This document shows positions 54,901 through 64,000 of a stretch of 64,000 nucleotides of DNA, in pieces; positions within the stretch are counted from its first letter, which is position 1, and each line of letters opens with the position of its first letter. Below the pieces are notes generated by a model that was not told the origin of the DNA, did not search any database, and saw only the letters and a list, made by a program, of their open reading frames with translations. Source of the stretch: Eublepharis macularius (taxonomy: Eukaryota > Chordata > Lepidosauria > Squamata > Eublepharidae); assembly GCF_028583425.1 (NCBI RefSeq), contig NC_072791.1, positions 11,427,868 through 11,491,867 of the forward strand, read 5' to 3'. Both the position numbers and the translations under genes were made by a program.

Positions 54901-57900
54901 TTTTTCCTGGGAAAAGAGGTGGCGGAACTCTCAAGAGGGAAATGGGGAAGAAAAACACAGGATTCTTTGAAATTGTATTATTTTCAAGCACTATTGCCTA
55001 GTATTTTCAAGAGGTGCCGGAACTCTGTTCCCCCACTTTCCCCTGAAAAAAGCCTCCCTCTTGGCCTGCCCTCCCTCACTAGGATAAGAAAGGGAGGAGA
55101 AGGCCAAACCAGGGACCAAAGCCTGTGCTACTTGGAGCAAGGACTCAACTAAAGACAAAAAGGAGTCCAGCTGACCTCCTTGTTCTCTCATCTGAAGCAG
55201 CCGCCATTTTCCTAACAGCCGATTCTTTTCCCCCCATCTCTTGCAACAGATGCAGAGGACTAAGGTGGAGATCACCTAATGCTCTCGGGTCCCTGGAAGG
55301 GCACAGAAGAGAACTTTCCTGACTAGGACCAGCAAGTTGAGCAAGTTCAAGCTAGGAATTGTGTGTGCGGGGCAGGGGCGGGGCGATAGGGGAACTGGCT
55401 CACTGCTAGGAAGCATGATGTTCACAGCAGAGGGTACCTGGTGCGAAGGAGGATTACCTTTAGCCTTCTGAGCCTATCAACCTCCTTTACAGAGCGTGCT
55501 GTGGACTTGGCCAGAGTGAGCTCTTCCTCTTTCAGTCCTGCTCGAGAAGAAAGAAAAAGCGTCAGATGCACTACTTGACACAATGGGCCAGGTGAACGGC
55601 CCAGTGAGAGGCTCCTGGCTGTGGCTTCTCGGGGAGCGCAAGACACAACACGCATTCTAACGCACCATCACATCCCTCTGGCTTGAAACTAGCTTTAGCC
55701 CAGACGGTTTTCTGTAGCTGTCTGGTTAATGATACTGCCCGTCTAGATCTTGGCTGTCCATAGAGAGGATTGCTTCCTTAAGCGTTTTTCTTTTTTCCCT
55801 TTCTTTCAGCAAATGAGTAGTTTAATTCCATGATACACAAGCAGTATGTAAACATCAGAACAGCAGGACTTAAAAGTCAGATCACCAAATAAACTACTAG
55901 GAGATAACGGCCCCCTGACTCTACACGTTATTCAACCTCATCAATATGCGGTTGACACCCAGTTCTGTATCTCATTATCCAAATCTCCTGGTGATGCAGT
56001 AAAAGTCTTAAGCCACCGTCTAACAGCAATGGTCTGATGGCTGAAACTGAGCAAACTGAAACTGAACCCAGACCAGACAGAAGTGATGCTAGTCAGGAAG
56101 ATGGAAATCTTGAAGGGCATTGTTGTCTCCACTTTCAATGGGATTCAATTGGCCCTCACTGACTCAGTCAAGAGCCCAGGAGTTATACTGGATCTGCTAG
56201 AGAAGCAAGTTAATTCAGCTGCAAAAAATGCCTTCTCCCAACTATCTTCTAACACACAAGGTAGCCCCTTACCATGACACAACTGATCTGGCCACCTGGG
56301 TACATGACACGTTAACACTGAGACTAGACTACTGTAATGCACTCAGCATAGATCTTCTCTCCAAGTCAGCTCAGAGACTCCGGCTGTGCAGAACACTGCA
56401 AAATACACGACCTGATTTTGATCCCGGCAGAAGCTGGGTTCAGGTAGCCGGCTCAAGGTTGACTCAGCCTTCCATCCTTCCGAGGTCAGTAAAATGAGTA
56501 CCCAGTTTCCTGGGGGTAAAGTGTAGATGACGGGGGAAGGCAATGGCAAACCACCCCATAAAAATTCTGCCAAGAAAACTTCATGGTGCGGCATCCCCCT
56601 ATGGGTCAGTAATGACTCAGTCCTTGCACGGGTCACCTTTACCTTTACCTACACCCGGTTTAGTCCAAACGGTAATCTTGCATTTTTTGAAGGAAATTAA
56701 AATTGTAATGTTTCAAAACACCCTCCTTCCCAACTCTGAGGCAGCAGGACAGCAAGAGCTGAGACAGAGAGAGGAAATACACCTCTCACCTATTCTGTGA
56801 CATGTTGGCCCTTTAAACTTTAAAGGGCCTTCCATTAGTCAAGTGCACCCCGACTTCTAGCGACTATGGGAGGAGGCCCCACTGTGAGCTTTCTCAATGG
56901 TCAGGTAAGTTTTGGGAAGGGACTGGAGAGGGGATTTGTAGCAAGAAGTCTCTATTTCCCACTGTGCTCCCAATGACATTGATTGACTGACTGACTGATT
57001 GATTGGATTTTTAGCACGCCCTCCCTGCCAGCAGGCTCAGGGTGGGTTACAATCATCAATAAATTACAGTAAATAAAACCAATAAAATACATCTCAGTAC
57101 CAACATGGATTTCAGCATTCCAAATGGTGCACCCTTCCCCCTGTCCGTGCCCGTCATACACAAGGGAAAGGGAGTGCGACCACGCCCCGAACTCAGAATG
57201 AGCTAGGGCTCAAAATGATTTATTTCCAATTTATCCTTTATTTAGTTTGACCAGCACCTGTTCCAAATGGAGCTGGGGGAGGTAGGGGGCGCTGCAGACA
57301 GGCTATATGGACGAAAGGTAAAAGGAGGAAGTTCTGTAACAGTTAAAATCTACACAGACATTAGCTTTTGCCGCTTGGTCTGCTGGTAGAAACTTTTTTT
57401 TAGTGGATTCATTTTAATTGACTGTTTTTATGGTTTCTTTGGCTATTTACAGTATTCTGCATTTTCTAAGATGCTGTAAGCTGCTTTGAGAAGCCAGTTA
57501 CTGTAAGTGGTATACTAAGTTTCAAAATAAATGCACACCTCTGTTACATCACTAGAGTTGCCAGCTTCGGGGCGGGGCGGGGGGGCTGGAATCCTCCTAG
57601 AATTACAGCTGATCTCCAGAGGACAGAGATCAGTTTTCCCTGGAAAAAAATGGCTCCATTGGAGAGTGTACTCTATGGTATTTTGCCCCACTGGGGCCCC
57701 TTCCCTCCCTGAATTTCCCCCTTCCCAGGCAGCGCCTCCAAATTTTCCGGAATTTCCTGACTCTATGCACCACCCACGCAGGACATCACAGGGCACGGTG
57801 GGGTGGGAGGAGAAATATGATCATGCGAATGGCTTTTTCCGCCTTGCCCCGCATTTCCCACTCTCCCACCCACATTCAGTTCGGCAGCGGAATGCTCTCC

Positions 57901-60900
57901 TGCAGGCCCTTGTGACGGATTGAAGGCATACCTGTAAACAAGTCTTTCTGGCCTTCGAAGGTGGTGGTGGTTTCCCGTAGCTCCATCTGCAGTTTCTCCG
58001 AGACTGGGAGACTCACGCTGAGCTTCTCCTCCCGTTTTTGTAAAAGTTCCAGCTTGGTGTTATATTGATCCTTCAGAGGAAACGGAGGAGAGTCACGGGC
58101 AGGAATGAAACAGGTGATGAGCTTCCTAGTCATCTATAAAACCCCATTCTGGCCCTTTGAATGGACGCTCACTCCAATGTATTTGGACTGGGAACATTCA
58201 AGTCAAGCAGAGCATCAAACATAAATGGGCTGGAGCCGTGTGTCTAATTATATGCCCACACAGGCTTTCTGTTTGATTGCCATCTCTGGTGGGCTTGTCA
58301 AGGGGTGCCATCCCAGGTCCCCTGCCTCTTCTCATCCCCGTCCAGGAGCTAGAGCTGCTTCCCTCTTTCTTCCCCCTGGGCCTGCAAGCTGTGTGTGCCC
58401 AACAAGACTTTGCACGCAAGAAGCCCTACTGGGCAAGTGTGGCTCACCACCTTATGTTTCAAGTCACCTGGGGAGCAAGAAACAAAGGAGAGTGAGGTGC
58501 TGAAGTTCTGGGGTTGAGGAGCAGATGGAGGTGGAGGCAGCAGAGGCGATAGAGGTGAGGAAGGGGGTAGCGCAAGAAGCGGAGGCTGCCAATCCCCCCT
58601 CAAATCCTCCACCCAAAGCCTCACCTGTCCTCTTTGTAGTGCTGGCGCTGGCTGCCATTAAGCATTTCCTCCTGCCATTGAGCTGAATCTCTTCTTTCAG
58701 CTTCATCATCATCATCATCATCATCACCATCAACAACAACACATGAAGCTGCCTTATACTGAGTCAGACCCAAGATCGGTACTATCTCCTGTGGCTGGCA
58801 CCAGCTCTTCAGGGAAGATGCCAGGAACGAGCCTTGGACTTTCTGCATGCCAAGCAGATATTCTAACACTGAGCCGTAGCTCCACTCTCACAAATACAGG
58901 GATAGGCTTTCCGTTTGATTTTGATTAATAGGAACTCAACAGGGGCGTCGACCCTTTCTGAAAGCCGCTGTTCATTTAGGATGCAAATGCACTGGAAGGC
59001 ATGGGCTCAACATGGCACCGTAAGATATACTTACGTTAGCCCCATACATAACAAAGGCAGTTTTGAGAGCTAGCTACCTACCCTGGGCTTTTGTAATTGA
59101 GCTTGCTAAAAATCCACATAGAACACCACCGGCTTGCCTCCTACCACTTCTCTTAGTCAGGTCTGAAGCCTTTTTCCAGCTTAAGGAGCCTTCTACCTCC
59201 CTCCGACATAAGAGATTCTTCCATTGGTGGAACGCTCCTTAGACTGGAGGAAGGCCTCTAACATGGCTGAGCAGAGTGGTAGGATACAAGACTCTAGATT
59301 AATAATAACAACAACATTCGATTTATATACCACCCTTCAGGACAACTTAACACCCACTCAAGAGCGGTTTACAAAGTATGTCATTATTGGTTGTTGTGGG
59401 TTTTCCGGGCTGTATTGCCGTGGTCTTCCAAGACCACGGCAATACAGCCCGGAAAACCCACAACAACCATCGTTCTCCGGCCGTGAAAGCCTTCGACAAT
59501 ATGTCATTATTGTCCTCATAACAATCACCCTGTGAGGTGGGTGGGGCTGAGAGAGCTCTGGGAGAGCTGTGACTGACCCAAGGTCACCCAGCTGGCTTCA
59601 AGCGGAGGAGTGGGGAATCAAACCCGGCTCTCCAGATTAGAGTCCCGCCGCTCTTAACCACTACACCAAACTGGCTCTCCAGGGCAAAATTTCTGCTTTA
59701 TGTGGAGCTGTTGTACAAGGGGAAATGCCCAAAAAACAACACAGTCACCACCACTTGTGCTTAGTTAAATTTATTATATTTCCACTTGTGTTTCCACTTG
59801 TGCAGAAAACTGAACTACCTGTCCTGGAGGGTGGCTGGGTTCAGAAAGTGAACCTAGCAGCTTCTTCATTCTCAAAATGGCTCCCTCAGGTGCTATATGG
59901 GGTAGCGGGGGATTCTTGCACAAGATCTTACTTGTGCCGCATATATGAGAAAACGAGGAGGAGAGTGGGAGACGTCACACAAGACCTTCCGCCATCGCTC
60001 CCACAAGCAGAACAACGCAAAGCAAATTTCTTTTTCTATTCACGCGTCCTCGGATCTAACCCAATTACTTTCACAATGGGACCAAGAACACTTCTTACGT
60101 TTCAAAGCAATCTTTTAGACGATGGTTCTCTTACCTCCAGCCTCTTGAGATCTGCTGTGATGCTGGCATCAAATTTTTTAAACAAAGCATCTTTTTCATT
60201 AAACTGATTGCTGAGGGTCTTCATCTCCTCTTCAGTCTGCGATAATTCTATCTGGAGTGCTTCAATCTAGCCACAGAAAATCAAAGCGACGGAGTGAACA
60301 CTACTGCCGTTCCTGGACCTCGACAGGAATGCAGATCAGTTTTAAAAGCAAATCTGTCCCAATTGCATAGAATGTGTGTGTGGTGGTGATAATGGCCTCA
60401 GGTTTAAAGAGCAAAAGAGGAACATGGGTGAGGACTGCAGGGTCACTTCCACTTCCAGGTGAGCCATTCCCATTTTTCGTATGTTTACTTTAGCCCAATG
60501 GGGACCCAAAGCAGCTTACCTCATTCTCCTCTTCTCCACGTTGTCCTCACAACATGAGGTGGGTTAGGCTAAGATCATATGACTGGCCCAAGATCACCCA
60601 GCGAGCTTCCATGGCAGAGTGGGGGGGTTCGATCCTGGTCTCTCAGGTCCCAGTCCAGCAGTTAAACCATTATACCACATTGGCTTTGCATATCGGAACT
60701 TGATTAAGGTCTGGTCTGACATTCAACAGAATGAAGTAGTAGAATGGCCTGTACTAGTTGAAACGGCAGGTGGGAAAACTCACATTTCATGCTTACCTAT
60801 GTGCAAACTCCATGCAAATTATTTTTTTCCCCTTAAACATTGCACTTCAGAGAGAGAGGTTCTAATCTCACCCTTCACGTTGCTCTAATTTCCAGTTATA

Positions 60901-63332
60901 ATTATTGTGCAACTCTGAGTCCTTTATTCATGGAACTCCACTGGGGAAAGGAAAGGAAGTATCATTTCGTTCTATCTATCTAGTCTAGGATGCCAAGAAA
61001 TGCAGGATAGCATGTCTTGCTCTCACGGTGGCAAGATGGAGAAGAGAGGAAGGAGAGGAAGGTGCGGTGCAAGCAGGAAGTAAGTCCCTGAGAACTGCAA
61101 TATATACTTCAAACCGTACACTCCAGATCAAAAAGAAAGGTCCTGAGTCTACCTCCATTATTCTATGCAGTCCTCTTCTGTAACCTGAGGACTAGGAACA
61201 GCATAGCCTTCTTCGCTTCTTAGGATGAAAACCTTTTTTACTGTGTGAGCAGAGCATGTGTGAATTAAAAAAACCAACCATCTACTACCCTAATAAAAAT
61301 CCATGCTAGGCCGCAGCTTTCCCCTGTAGAAGGTTTGTGTGCCCATGGCAATAAACTTCAGTTAAGTCGTCTAGTGAGAACCATACCTGCTTCAACAGCT
61401 CCGCATACAGCCTTTGACAGGCTTCAGTCTCTTCCTCTGTGCGCCTCATGAATTCCTCGTGGTCGATCTGCAGTTTCTTGTATCTTTCTGAAATTTCATT
61501 CAGTTGATCCAGGAGCATTTTGCTAGCAATCAAGGAGGCAAACGCACACGTATTCCATCACATAGCGCAAAGTGTTCAGCTAGTACAGAACATGTCAAAA
61601 GCCAGCAAGATATGCTTGTGCCCCGGCCTTCCCTTTTTACACAGAAAAGGACCTCGGGAAAACCTGGAGGAAATTCAGTCATATTCACATCTGATGGCCC
61701 CAGTTCATAATGCCTGGAGACATCCCACTTCCAGGTTAGCATTAAATCACAGTGGTTTCTGGTAGCCATTAATCATGGCTGACAGAAAATCAAATCTCTT
61801 ATGCTAGGAAATGCACTGTAAAAATTAGGTTCGAACTTGGAACAGTTTTTACAAAGAGAGAATCCTTTTTTTTTTTTTAAGAGAGAATCCTTAGTTATGT
61901 TTCTCAAGTATGTTTTTGCCAGTTTAGATTCCCCAAAGGGTCAAATATCAGCTCCCTGGGGCCATTTTAGGTAGAGAGGAGGGGGGCTTAAGCCCCCTCT
62001 CCTTGTGGGCTATGGTCCTGATCTGAATCTGGATAGCGTGTACCTGGGAAGCACAAAACTCTCACACTGTACCTATTGACCCAACCCAAGGACATGCCCA
62101 GAAAAACATGTATTGTGGACTTTTCACTCGATCATTTCCATGTCCTATCTGCTCATGTTGTCTTCCCCAAATGCATCCAGTTCCCATTTGCAGCTTAATA
62201 GAATGATGGGATCACTCAAGACATGAGCCATCCAACAGCCAGCTCATGGTACTCTCCCACCCACCCCCAATACACACACACACAAAAAGGGAACATTTCC
62301 ACCTTACATTGGACTCAGGGTTCCAGGTGCAATCGTATCCCTGTAGTTCCACAAGGCTGCTAATACTAGCCAGATTTATTTAGGAATATCAAGTTTGTTA
62401 TAAGGCCACGTTCCCCTAAATGAAGACAACCAAAGGGGTCACAGTATATGTTACAAAGAAGAGATGATTGTGTTGGGCCCAGAGGGGGAAAAATGCAACC
62501 AGAAACCAAAATAATCTATAACAGATTAGGTCGTTTAAAACTCATAAATCGTTGCACCTTTAAATTCTCACTGCTTAATGGTTGTTGTTGTTGCTGTTTT
62601 TATCAAGAATATCAGGGTAGCATATACAGTAAGGGACTGAGCTCTGAGACCCAGAATATTTCAGCTCAAATTCTGCCTCTGCTATGATCTATGTAGCAAG
62701 TTTGAGGCATTGTTCTCTCCGATTCAGTTCCTCATCTGCAGTGCAATGATAAAAACATACTGCTGTCCTAGTTTGCAGGATTACAGAGATTTACACGTGC
62801 AAAGTGCACTGAATGATCTAAAGCGCTATGCTGAATTTTCCCTTCAGGAAAAAGAGAGAAAACTTTTAATTGCCTTTCCAATCAGCGGACGAAGAGATCT
62901 GTGTTAATCAAAAGCTGACACTCTTTAAGCAACAGACACTGCTCCTGCCATCAGCAACTCCTTTGTGTGTGTCCTGAAGCTTACTGGAGATTTTTTTTTT
63001 TTTGCTCCACCTGCCTCTGAACTAAGGTATAAGGAAAATAAACGCTTGAATTGAGCATCCTCTACTACATTCATCCAAGTTTTCTAGATCACAGCCAGGG
63101 GTTTTTATCTGATTGTACAGATGAGGAAAAGGAAACTCAATGTACAAATCTAGGCAACGGTGCCTGTTTGGCAACACAGGATATGATGAATTGTACGTTG
63201 GCTTAATTTGCAAACAGCAATGAATATGGCACAAGCTGCCTTCATTCCCAATGATTTTACCTCCTTTCAGCTTCACTCTGTAACGTTAACTCCAGTGATT
63301 CTATTGCTCTCAAATATGAACTCTCTGCAGTC
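46775..63332 (-). CDS. CCDC175: CCDC175, coiled-coil domain-containing protein 175 (3' part, 11 coding exons)
   Basis: Identified by synteny (convergent with JKAMP) and by a long coiled-coil product. Function is poorly known; in mammals it is mostly expressed in testis. Exons from 5' to 3': 63261-63332, 61387-61522, 60135-60266, 57932-58070, 55458-55537, 53220-53372, 49538-49621, 49384-49486, 48803-48846, 46883-47047, 46775-46810. All phases agree and give 380 C-terminal residues. Heptad-rich runs include YKKLQIDHEEFMRRTEEE, LSQTEEEMKTLSNQFNEKDA and STLDSEAEAYRSKRQEVQ. Human CCDC175 is about 793 residues, so roughly the first half is outside the window. An extra exon between 53.2 and 49.6 kb cannot be ruled out. 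No enzyme motif. Confidence 0.85.
46883..47047 (-). CDS. CCDC175: CCDC175 coding exon
   Basis: 55 codons: LFLKRERKILKALEEHGERF, then NALVTYVGSGLQLNYEGLTS. Phase 0 both ends; acceptor tgtcccag, donor gtaaag. Confidence 0.85.
47545..47900 (-). mobile_element. CR1-type LINE 3' fragment
   Basis: Antisense CR1 phrases: aaggcccatctagtccagca, cacagtggccaaccagctgc, agtagccattgatagtcctg, tctgcaagttaactatgtgc. Confidence 0.75.
47901..48802. other. CCDC175 intron sequence
   Basis: About 48,160-48,270 resembles an L2-like tail (gctgcctttctacccaatta). Otherwise unassigned. Confidence 0.4.
48803..48846 (-). CDS. CCDC175: CCDC175 coding exon (44 nt)
   Basis: Reads LFDKRWSEDKQLSQ after a split Asp codon shared with the upstream exon. 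Acceptor ttcttttag, donor gtatgt. A very short exon whose reality rests on splice sites and phase. Confidence 0.75.
48932..48962. repeat. (TA)n microsatellite with short GA run
   Basis: About 15 TA units followed by gagagaga. Simple repeat in an intron. Confidence 0.9.
49384..49486 (-). CDS. CCDC175: CCDC175 coding exon
   Basis: AIAHLRAEISTLDSEAEAYR, SKRQEVQKEVIALH. Acceptor cactacag, donor gtaagc. Strong coiled-coil pattern. Confidence 0.87.
49538..49621 (-). CDS. CCDC175: CCDC175 coding exon
   Basis: 28 codons: LVLEDAESSGQFVLEWIRKY, KRLFQMCQ. Phase 0 both ends; acceptor tttaatag, donor gtgctg (weaker than the others). Confidence 0.75.
50040..50600. repeat. Three imperfect ~165-bp tandem copies
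   Basis: Recurring order in each copy: gattcctttcattttt..., actcccatgatgctctgg-like stretch, then agctttattttctgatgagt and a cacaaatggagaatg-like stretch. Copies begin near 50,050, 50,215 and 50,390 and are clearly diverged. Flanked by SINE-like pieces. Confidence 0.65.
50630..50795 (-). mobile_element. tRNA-derived SINE fragment
   Basis: Antisense: caaccaaccttatgaggtag, gccatccagttagcttcatg, gatttgaacccaagttgcag, cactaaccactgcacaatac. Confidence 0.6.
50993..51489. mobile_element. hAT-type MITE (497 bp)
   Basis: Exact 8-bp target-site duplication (gttctgag at 50,985-50,992 and 51,490-51,497). Perfect 13-bp terminal inverted repeats tagagatgggcac / gtgcccatctcta. Inside, cacagaccccgcgccggttc and its inverse recur, giving internal secondary structure. 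No transposase. Confidence 0.9.
52017..52330. repeat. Unclassified interspersed repeat
   Basis: Begins ggggttgctaggtctgactc, includes ggtgatgtgacttttgtgtt, and ends ttggccacccctggtat. Resembles fragments near 4.7 and 32.9 kb. Confidence 0.4.
53220..53372 (-). CDS. CCDC175: CCDC175 coding exon
   Basis: 51 codons: GYLKGEIHTRRTVAYGQLNT ... FLERDSYEINRKLYIVNAE ... NARFRE. Phase 0 both ends; acceptor acccaacag, donor gtgagt. Confidence 0.88.
53475..53647 (+). mobile_element. Short retroposon of the 'gccttcgacaat' family, longest copy
   Basis: About 170 bp flanked by an imperfect ~15-bp target-site duplication (agactggtaatttctt / agactggtaattcttt), consistent with LINE- or Penelope-type target priming. 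Carries the hammerhead-like core at 53,525-53,555 and ends ccgtgaaagcctttgacaat. No tRNA promoter boxes seen. Confidence 0.7.
53648..55457. other. CCDC175 intron sequence
   Basis: No exon or clear repeat family was recognised. Confidence 0.4.
55458..55537 (-). CDS. CCDC175: CCDC175 coding exon
   Basis: 80 nt: LKEEELTLAKSTARSVKEVD, RLRRLK. Acceptor ctcgagcag, donor gtaatc. Completes a split Gly codon. Confidence 0.85.
55935..56400 (+). mobile_element. L2-like LINE fragment
   Basis: Broken ORF2 remnant with TTDLATWVHDTLTLRLDYCN and LLSKSAQRLRL, related to the copies at 20.9 and 41.0 kb. The coding frame changes along the fragment. A SINE inserted at about 56,405 ends it. Confidence 0.7.
56405..56655 (+). 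mobile_element. tRNA-derived SINE (second family), 5'-truncated
   Basis: gattttgatcccggcagaag, gtcagtaaaatgagtaccca, aggcaatggcaaaccacccc, and the tail cctttacctttacct. Same family as 3,893-4,200. Confidence 0.75.
57555..57775 (-). mobile_element. MITE-like repeat (ggttggcaaccct family)
   Basis: Antisense copy: agttgccagcttcggggcgg, ctgatctccagaggacagag, ctctatggtattttgcccca, ttttccggaatttcctgact. Confidence 0.65.
57932..58070 (-). CDS. CCDC175: CCDC175 coding exon
   Basis: 139 nt: DQYNTKLELLQKREEKLSVS, EKLQMELRETTTTFEGQKDL, FT. Acceptor cctctgaag, donor gtatgc. Confidence 0.88.
58700..58740. repeat. (TCA)n/(CAA)n microsatellite
   Basis: catcatcatcatcatcatca followed by caacaacaaca. It abuts the SINE on its right and is probably that element's tail. 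Confidence 0.8.
58741..58887 (-). mobile_element. Sauria-like tRNA-derived SINE
   Basis: On the minus strand the tRNA head reads ggagctacggctcagtgtta and ctgcttggcatgcagaaagt. The body ends at the rc of catgaagctgccttatactg. Strongly resembles the squamate Sauria SINE, slightly truncated. Confidence 0.75.
58888..59300. other. CCDC175 intron sequence
   Basis: Nothing recognised. Confidence 0.4.
59303..59690 (-). mobile_element. tRNA-derived SINE, full length, with nested insertion
   Basis: Antisense full copy of the 1,085-1,345 family, from tcgatttatataccaccctt to the rc tRNA head (accactacaccaaactggct). Interrupted at 59,389-59,498 by a younger palindromic element. Confidence 0.85.
59389..59498. 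mobile_element. Palindromic 'gccttcgacaat' element inserted in a SINE
   Basis: Flanked by a 12-bp target-site duplication (tatgtcattatt). Arms 59,389-59,427 and 59,430-59,468 are perfect 39-bp reverse complements around two bases (cc). The family's 3' end ccgtgaaagccttcgacaa follows. Confidence 0.88.
60135..60266 (-). CDS. CCDC175: CCDC175 coding exon
   Basis: 44 codons: IEALQIELSQTEEEMKTLSN, QFNEKDALFKKFDASITADL, KRLE. Phase 0; acceptor gtggctag, donor gtaaga. Confidence 0.9.
60490..60690 (-). mobile_element. tRNA-derived SINE, antisense
   Basis: gcccaatggggacccaaagc, gatcatatgactggcccaag, atcacccagcgagcttccat, gttaaaccattataccacat (rc A box). Confidence 0.65.
61387..61522 (-). CDS. CCDC175: CCDC175 coding exon
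   Basis: 136 nt: KMLLDQLNEISERYKKLQID, HEEFMRRTEEETEACQRLYA, ELLKQ. Acceptor gattgctag, donor gtatgg. Confidence 0.9.
61523..63260. other. CCDC175 intron sequence
   Basis: Holds a T-run near 61,868, a CA run near 62,273 and a T-run near 62,990. No exon recognised. Confidence 0.4.
63261..63332 (-). CDS. CCDC175: CCDC175 coding exon (first in window)
   Basis: 72 nt: TAESSYLRAIESLELTLQSE, AER, with split codons at both ends. Acceptor ccttatttcag, donor gtaaaa. Its split Ser codon joins the exon at 61,522. Earlier exons lie beyond 64,000. Confidence 0.87.
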
Positions 63333-64000
63333 CTGAAATAAGGAACGTGGCATTGTTAATACCATCTCTTTTCACATTCTCCCCAAACTCCACCCTTCCC
63401 AGGCACTGCCTCCAAAATCACCCAGCACGTTCCTAGGCGGTGTTCGGAACCCCAAAGCTAGGTCCGCAGGGAACCCCAACCCAACTCGTGACAGGCATAA
63501 CGTCTGGTTTGGACCTAAGGCTGGAAGCAGACATTGCTGTAGATGCAATCCCAGAAGTTCCAGCTGTCCTCCCCAACATCGAGCAGCTACAGAACCAAAC
63601 TGCACATTACGGGCCATTTTAGAGGAGGTTTTAGCTGTTTAAAAATCACTGCGAGGACCCAGATGGATTACTATGTTTTCACATTCTGGGATGAAAATAA
63701 TGAATCCCTCTGAGCAACTTCAGCCCACTGGCTGCTATGTTCCGGCAGGCTCCTGGAACTAGGTTTCCAGCGTCCAGGTTGGCTCAGCACCTCCAAAGCA
63801 CCTGGGGAGGGGAAACTGAAAAGGAGCTGTTCGTTTTCTCTCTCTCTCTCTCTCTCTGTGAGTGAGAGTTGGGGAGCTTCCTCTACACATACCCCCATTT
63901 GATCCAGCCCGCTATGAGGGTGTGGGGGTGCAGGAGAGGAAATGCCAGGTATCTGTAGTTTCCAACTTAGGTTAGAAATCTGTTTTGCTGTAATCCTTAG
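63333..64000. other. CCDC175 intron sequence to window end
   Basis: A (TC)n run lies at about 63,838-63,858. About 63,363-63,480 weakly resembles the antisense MITE-like family (caaactccacccttcccagg). No exon recognised. Confidence 0.4.

Noticed and set aside
62710-62907. Plus-strand 65-codon frame with charged helix-like content
   Set aside because: No splice context, on the wrong strand for CCDC175, and no similarity recognised.

Overview
The window is vertebrate nuclear DNA, most likely from a squamate reptile (a lizard or gecko-like genome; species not resolved). It has intron-bearing genes with GT-AG junctions, CpG-island promoters, CR1-, L2- and L1-type LINE pieces, a 5S rRNA-derived SINE, tRNA-derived SINEs (one resembling the Sauria SINE), hAT-type MITEs and an apparently whole DIRS retrotransposon. 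The gene order GPR135(-), L3HYPDH(-), JKAMP(+), CCDC175(-) is the order I recall for human chromosome 14q23, so this is a conserved syntenic block.

Layout: 1-12,040 is gene-free, repeat-rich sequence (CR1, SINEs, fold-back elements), part of which may be GPR135 3' UTR. GPR135 is a single-exon orphan GPCR at 12,041-13,333 (-) inside a CpG island. From 13.7 to 20.1 kb lie fold-back repeats and a ~120-bp tandem array broken by two solo LTRs. L3HYPDH (trans-3-hydroxy-L-proline dehydratase) has five exons from 36,980 down to 20,122 (-) that join in phase into 362 residues. Its third intron holds a ~5.76-kb DIRS element (24,141-29,898) on the same strand. Its first intron holds a CR1 copy with a hAT MITE nested in it, and two 265-bp tandem copies of a long palindrome.

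L3HYPDH and JKAMP start head to head, about 770 bp apart, in a CpG-rich region with CCAAT, E-box and ETS-like motifs. JKAMP (37,750-45,510, +) has seven coding exons giving a 316-residue multi-pass ER membrane protein. It converges on CCDC175 (-), whose last eleven recognisable exons run from 63,332 to 46,775; the 5' part lies beyond the window. Exon phases agree throughout all three multi-exon genes.

The genes do not form one pathway: GPR135 is an orphan receptor, L3HYPDH degrades dietary or collagen-derived hydroxyproline, JKAMP works in ER stress and ER-associated degradation, and CCDC175 is a coiled-coil protein of unknown function. The most unusual content is in the repeats: the young DIRS copy with a faithful internal complementary region, several nearly perfect palindromes, and two repeat families carrying a hammerhead-ribozyme-like CUGAnGA...GAAA core.
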